A DNA stretch of 64,000 bases, from assembly GCF_020103725.1 (NCBI RefSeq), contig NZ_JAHXBG010000009.1, positions 355,403 to 419,402 on the forward strand, read 5' to 3'. The translations under genes and the position numbers were made by a program. Below are positions 61,970 through 64,000 of this stretch, piece after piece; position 1 is the first letter of the stretch, and the number at the start of each line of letters is the position of its first letter. This DNA is from Hyalangium gracile (lineage in GTDB: Bacteria > Myxococcota > Myxococcia > Myxococcales > Myxococcaceae). The notes under the pieces were generated by a model. That model did no database searches. It worked only from the letters and a program-made list of their open reading frames with translations, and was not told the origin of the DNA.

Positions 61970-62106
61970 GGTTCGAAGGGCCGGGATGCTAGGCCGGAGC
62001 CCCGAGCCCTGTCGTCCCCCCGCCTCGGGCCCGCCCGCGGAGCAGGCGGACGGCCCTGTAGAACCTGCAGGGAGCAAGGCGAGCCGCCGAGCCCCCGCGC
62101 AACACG

Positions 62107-62787
62107 CTACTCGTTGCGACGGCGCAGGCGCGCGGCCACCAGCGCGAGCAGCACCACCATGGGCGCGCCACCCGCGGCGGCGCAGCCGCTATCCTCTTCC
62201 TTGGCACCCTCGCCGTCGTCCGGGTTGTTGGTGCCGCCGTCCGGAACGCCGGCGTCCGGGCTCGTCGTGCCGCCGGTGATCGTCACCTCCAGCGTCTTGG
62301 AGTCCGAGCGATCCATGGTGAAGCTCTTGTCATCGTTGGTCGAGTTGCCGCTGGCGTAGAGCGTGACGGTGCGGGCGGTGCTGGGCGCCACCAGCGTGAA
62401 GTCGAAGCGGACCTCGCCATTGGCGAACGGCTTGCCCGCCGTGTGGGTCAGCTCGCCGGAGACGACCTTCACGTCCGTCCCCACCTTGTTGAGCGTCCCC
62501 CCGTTGTCACTCACCGCCACGTTCATGCCGCCCTTCACGCCCGCGCCGCCCTGGATGATGAGCGTGTAGTTGCCCGTGGCGCCCGCGGCCAGCGTCGCGG
62601 GGCCATTGATGGTCACCGTCGGAGTGGCCGGGTTGGGGTTGGTGTTGTGGCAACCCGCCGCCATGCAGGTCGTGCCCTGCTTGCCGGAGCGACCGATGAC
62701 GCCCAAGTTGTTGGCGTAGGCGGAGAGAGACAGGAAGCTCGCCGCCAGGACACCAGCGACGCCAAGAGAGAAGTGCTGCGGCCGCAT
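62107..62787 (-). CDS. Exported protein with CxxxCH motif and MYXO-CTERM-like end
   Basis: 226 residues from ATG 62787 with a strong GGAGG upstream. Signal peptide to AYANN. Then GTTCMAAGCHNTNP has a CxxxCH motif, which resembles a haem c site but also occurs in some choice-of-anchor proteins. A beta-rich middle follows (ATGNYTLIIQGG, TLYASGNS). The C-terminus is SGCAAAGGAPMVVLLALVAARLRRR: here Cys, hydrophobic run and Arg cluster fit MYXO-CTERM. Probably surface-anchored. A choice-of-anchor V-like family is my best guess. Confidence 0.7.
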   Translation of the reverse strand: MRPQHFSLGVAGVLAASFLSLSAYANNLGVIGRSGKQGTTCMAAGCHNTNPNPATPTVTINGPATLAAGATGNYTLIIQGGAGVKGGMNVAVSDNGGTLNKVGTDVKVVSGELTHTAGKPFANGEVRFDFTLVAPSTARTVTLYASGNSTNDDKSFTMDRSDSKTLEVTITGGTTSPDAGVPDGGTNNPDDGEGAKEEDSGCAAAGGAPMVVLLALVAARLRRRNE

Positions 62788-62911
62788 TCGACCTCCAGGA
62801 GGAACGACAGAGATGAGGGAGAACGCTTCTTAGCGCGGAGTTCCCACGGCGCGCACGAAGCACCTTCCTCGCGTTCCGTCTCATGAGGACCGCGGCGCGG
62901 AGGGCTCCTCC

Positions 62912-62927
62912 CGGCACCTGGGTTGCT
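62912..62927 (+). promoter_or_regulatory. Putative sigma-54 promoter for prepilin operon
   Basis: CGGCAC-CTGGG-TTGCT: the invariant GG (62913-62914) and GC (62925-62926) are 10 bases apart, as in -24/-12 promoters. Five of six bases match TGGCAC. Myxobacterial pilA is known to use sigma-54 with PilR. Predicted start near 62938, giving a leader of about 190 bases. Confidence 0.45.
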
Positions 62928-62974
62928 CCTACCGAGGCGTGTCGCACATGTCATACATGCCTGCAGCACACCTC

Positions 62975-63001
62975 GCAAAGTTTGCGGAGTGCAAAGTTTG
63001 C
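62975..63001. repeat. Two tandem 11-bp palindromes, possible operators
   Basis: GCAAAGTTTGC occurs twice, at 62975-62985 and 62991-63001, 16 bases centre to centre. Each is self-complementary (GCAAA-G-TTTGC), and the first extends to CGCAAAGTTTGCG. A related half CTTTGC follows near 63088. Unlike random sequence in a high-GC genome; likely a protein-binding pair. Confidence 0.5.
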
Positions 63002-63126
63002 GACTCGCAGGACCGTGCCAGCCGCGGGCTCGCCGTCACCTCGAGCCCGTACTTCCGAGTGCTTACACAGGCCCCTGTCCAGGGCCGGACTTTGCAGCAG
63101 ACTGGGCTCCTCAGGAGGTCCCCCCC

Positions 63127-63888
63127 TTGCCTGCCCGCTCCCGACTCCGCCGAGGCTTCACGCTGATCGAGGTGATGACCGCGGTCGTCATCCTCATCAT
63201 CCTGGCCGCTCTGGCCGTGACCTTCATGGTCTACGGCATGGGCAAGGCGCGGATGAACAACGCCGTGTTCGACGTGACGGCGATGATCAACAGCGCCCAG
63301 CTGCGTGCCATCAGCCGCGGCTCGCCCCACTACATCTTCATCCACCAGACGCCCGACAACCGGGTGCGCATCCTGTTGATGGAGCGCCCGGATGCTCCTC
63401 CCGTGATCCCCAACTGGAACACGCTGGACCTGACCCAGGAGCCGGACGTGGTGCTGGCCTTCACGCGCATCCTGCCGGACAACAGCGTGGAGACGCGCAA
63501 CGCTCCCATCCACGACCAGCTGGTGCTGGGGGCCGGCTCGGGCATGGACTCGGGCGGATTGGCCTTCCTGGACCTGGACTCCACCCGCATCACCAAGCCG
63601 CTGCCGGCGCCCTTCAGTGCCATCGCGATGAGCACGCCGACGGTCACTCCCTCCGAGCTGAACAAGCCCACGCAGAACCTGGCGGCCGGCTGCAACTTCT
63701 GTGTGAGCCCCTCGGGCCGCCCCTACGGCGTGCTGCGCTTCAACGCGGACGGCACCATGCAGGTGATGACCGGCGACGCCGTCTCGGGCGCCGTGATCGC
63801 CTTCGCCCCCAACACCGACGATGAGAAGGGCTTCACGCCCAAGCTGCTCAGCGTCTCCGCGCCCGCGGGCGCTGCTGTCGTCTTCTAG
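63127..63888 (+). CDS. Type IV prepilin-like protein (GspH/FimT-type)
   Basis: 253 residues from TTG 63127, chosen because AGGAGG lies 8 bases upstream and the leader before the cleavage site is then short and basic (PARSRLRRG). The prepilin motif RRG-FTLIEVMTAVVILIIL has Glu5, followed by a hydrophobic helix. The globular part has Cys in GCNFC (two) near the C-terminus, perhaps a disulphide. Minor pseudopilin size. It is processed by PilD and assembled into a pilus or type II secretion pseudopilus. The next gene, 14 bases on, is another prepilin. Confidence 0.85.
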   Translation: MPARSRLRRGFTLIEVMTAVVILIILAALAVTFMVYGMGKARMNNAVFDVTAMINSAQLRAISRGSPHYIFIHQTPDNRVRILLMERPDAPPVIPNWNTLDLTQEPDVVLAFTRILPDNSVETRNAPIHDQLVLGAGSGMDSGGLAFLDLDSTRITKPLPAPFSAIAMSTPTVTPSELNKPTQNLAAGCNFCVSPSGRPYGVLRFNADGTMQVMTGDAVSGAVIAFAPNTDDEKGFTPKLLSVSAPAGAAVVF

Positions 63889-63902
63889 GAGGTTGCCTGC
63901 AC

Positions 63903-64000
63903 ATGAGCTCCTCTCGCCTTTCTCCTCGCGGCACCAGCCTCATCGAGGCCATGGCCGCCCTGGTCGTCTTCTCCGTCGGCATCCTGGGCGTCATGCAGAT
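63903..64000 (+). CDS. Type IV prepilin-like protein, 5' part only (PilV-type)
   Basis: Starts at ATG 63903 with AGGAGG upstream and runs past the right edge. The visible start (SPRG-TSLIEAMAALVVFSVG) is a class III/minor prepilin N-terminus with Glu5, as in PilV. It follows the GspH-like gene closely, so a minor-pilin operon continues beyond the window. Confidence 0.82.
   Translation, partial: MSSSRLSPRGTSLIEAMAALVVFSVGILGVMQ

Larger units (their letters stand above)
62788..63126. other. Intergenic control region before prepilin operon
   Basis: About 340 bases between divergent genes. It holds a sigma-54-like promoter and two tandem palindromes, listed separately. No gene is seen. Confidence 0.6.

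Noticed and set aside
1..64000. tRNA, rRNA, CRISPR or insertion sequence
   Set aside because: I looked for cloverleaf-like segments, regularly spaced repeats and transposase motifs and saw none; a dedicated scan (tRNAscan-SE, ISfinder) would be needed to exclude them fully.

Overview
The window looks like the chromosome of a myxobacterium, most likely of the Cystobacterineae (Archangium/Cystobacter/Hyalangium/Stigmatella type). The genus is an inference. The evidence is very high GC with strong third-position GC bias (which opens long false frames opposite real genes), several PilZ proteins including a PilZ-Hsp70 fusion, a receiver protein with a PATAN/DUF4388-type domain, MYXO-CTERM-like C-terminal sorting signals (Cys, hydrophobic segment, Arg cluster), and many small lipoproteins. 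I see no rRNA, tRNA, CRISPR array, transposase or phage gene. Both ends are cut through genes: an outer-membrane protein at the left and a type IV prepilin at the right.

Layout. 0-7.2 kb: a beta-barrel protein, a glucodextranase-C-like lipoprotein, and a PilZ-Hsp70 fusion coupled by TGATG to a GH13 amylase lipoprotein. 7.8-16.1 kb: an apparent accessory island for prenylated or oxidised indole chemistry. It holds a DMATS-type aromatic prenyltransferase between two paralogous PilZ genes, a flavin monooxygenase (acyl-CoA-dehydrogenase fold) broken at a G8 run, a cytokinin-dehydrogenase-like FAD oxidase, a styrene/indole-monooxygenase (StyA)-like enzyme and two proteins of unclear function. 16.7-30 kb: an ABHD18-type hydrolase, a PAP2 protein, a STN/bactofilin-like membrane protein, a MoxR-DUF58-BatA operon, a large hybrid sensor kinase and a RIO kinase with a long RGG-like tail.

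30.5-45 kb: cell-wall enzymes (MepA, YkuD transpeptidase, NagZ), lipoproteins, a cNMP-domain sensor kinase, a GST, a 2OG-Fe(II) oxygenase-WD40 fusion, a secreted PD-(D/E)xK toxin with its presumed immunity gene, Bcp with a histone-H1-like tail, a NicO-type transporter and a receiver-PATAN protein. 45-50 kb: a methyltransferase and a three-gene HAD-UbiA / DprE1 / DprE2 cassette, which in mycobacteria makes polyprenyl-phospho-arabinose. 50-53.6 kb: a type III PKS-ACP-fatty-acyl-AMP-ligase operon. 53.8-58.8 kb: an LRR lipoprotein, modABC, and a divergent MarR gene whose start lies inside a perfect 17-bp palindrome. 58.9-64 kb: an HtrA-like protease, a YdcF protein, an EEP-family lipoprotein, a CxxxCH-containing MYXO-CTERM-like protein and the start of a prepilin operon preceded by a sigma-54-like promoter and two tandem palindromes.

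The most discovery-worthy parts are the prenyl-indole island (7.8-16.1 kb), the PKS III-ACP-FAAL operon, the arabinose-lipid cassette, the toxin/immunity pair and several unusual domain fusions. All function calls come from reading motifs. No database search was run.
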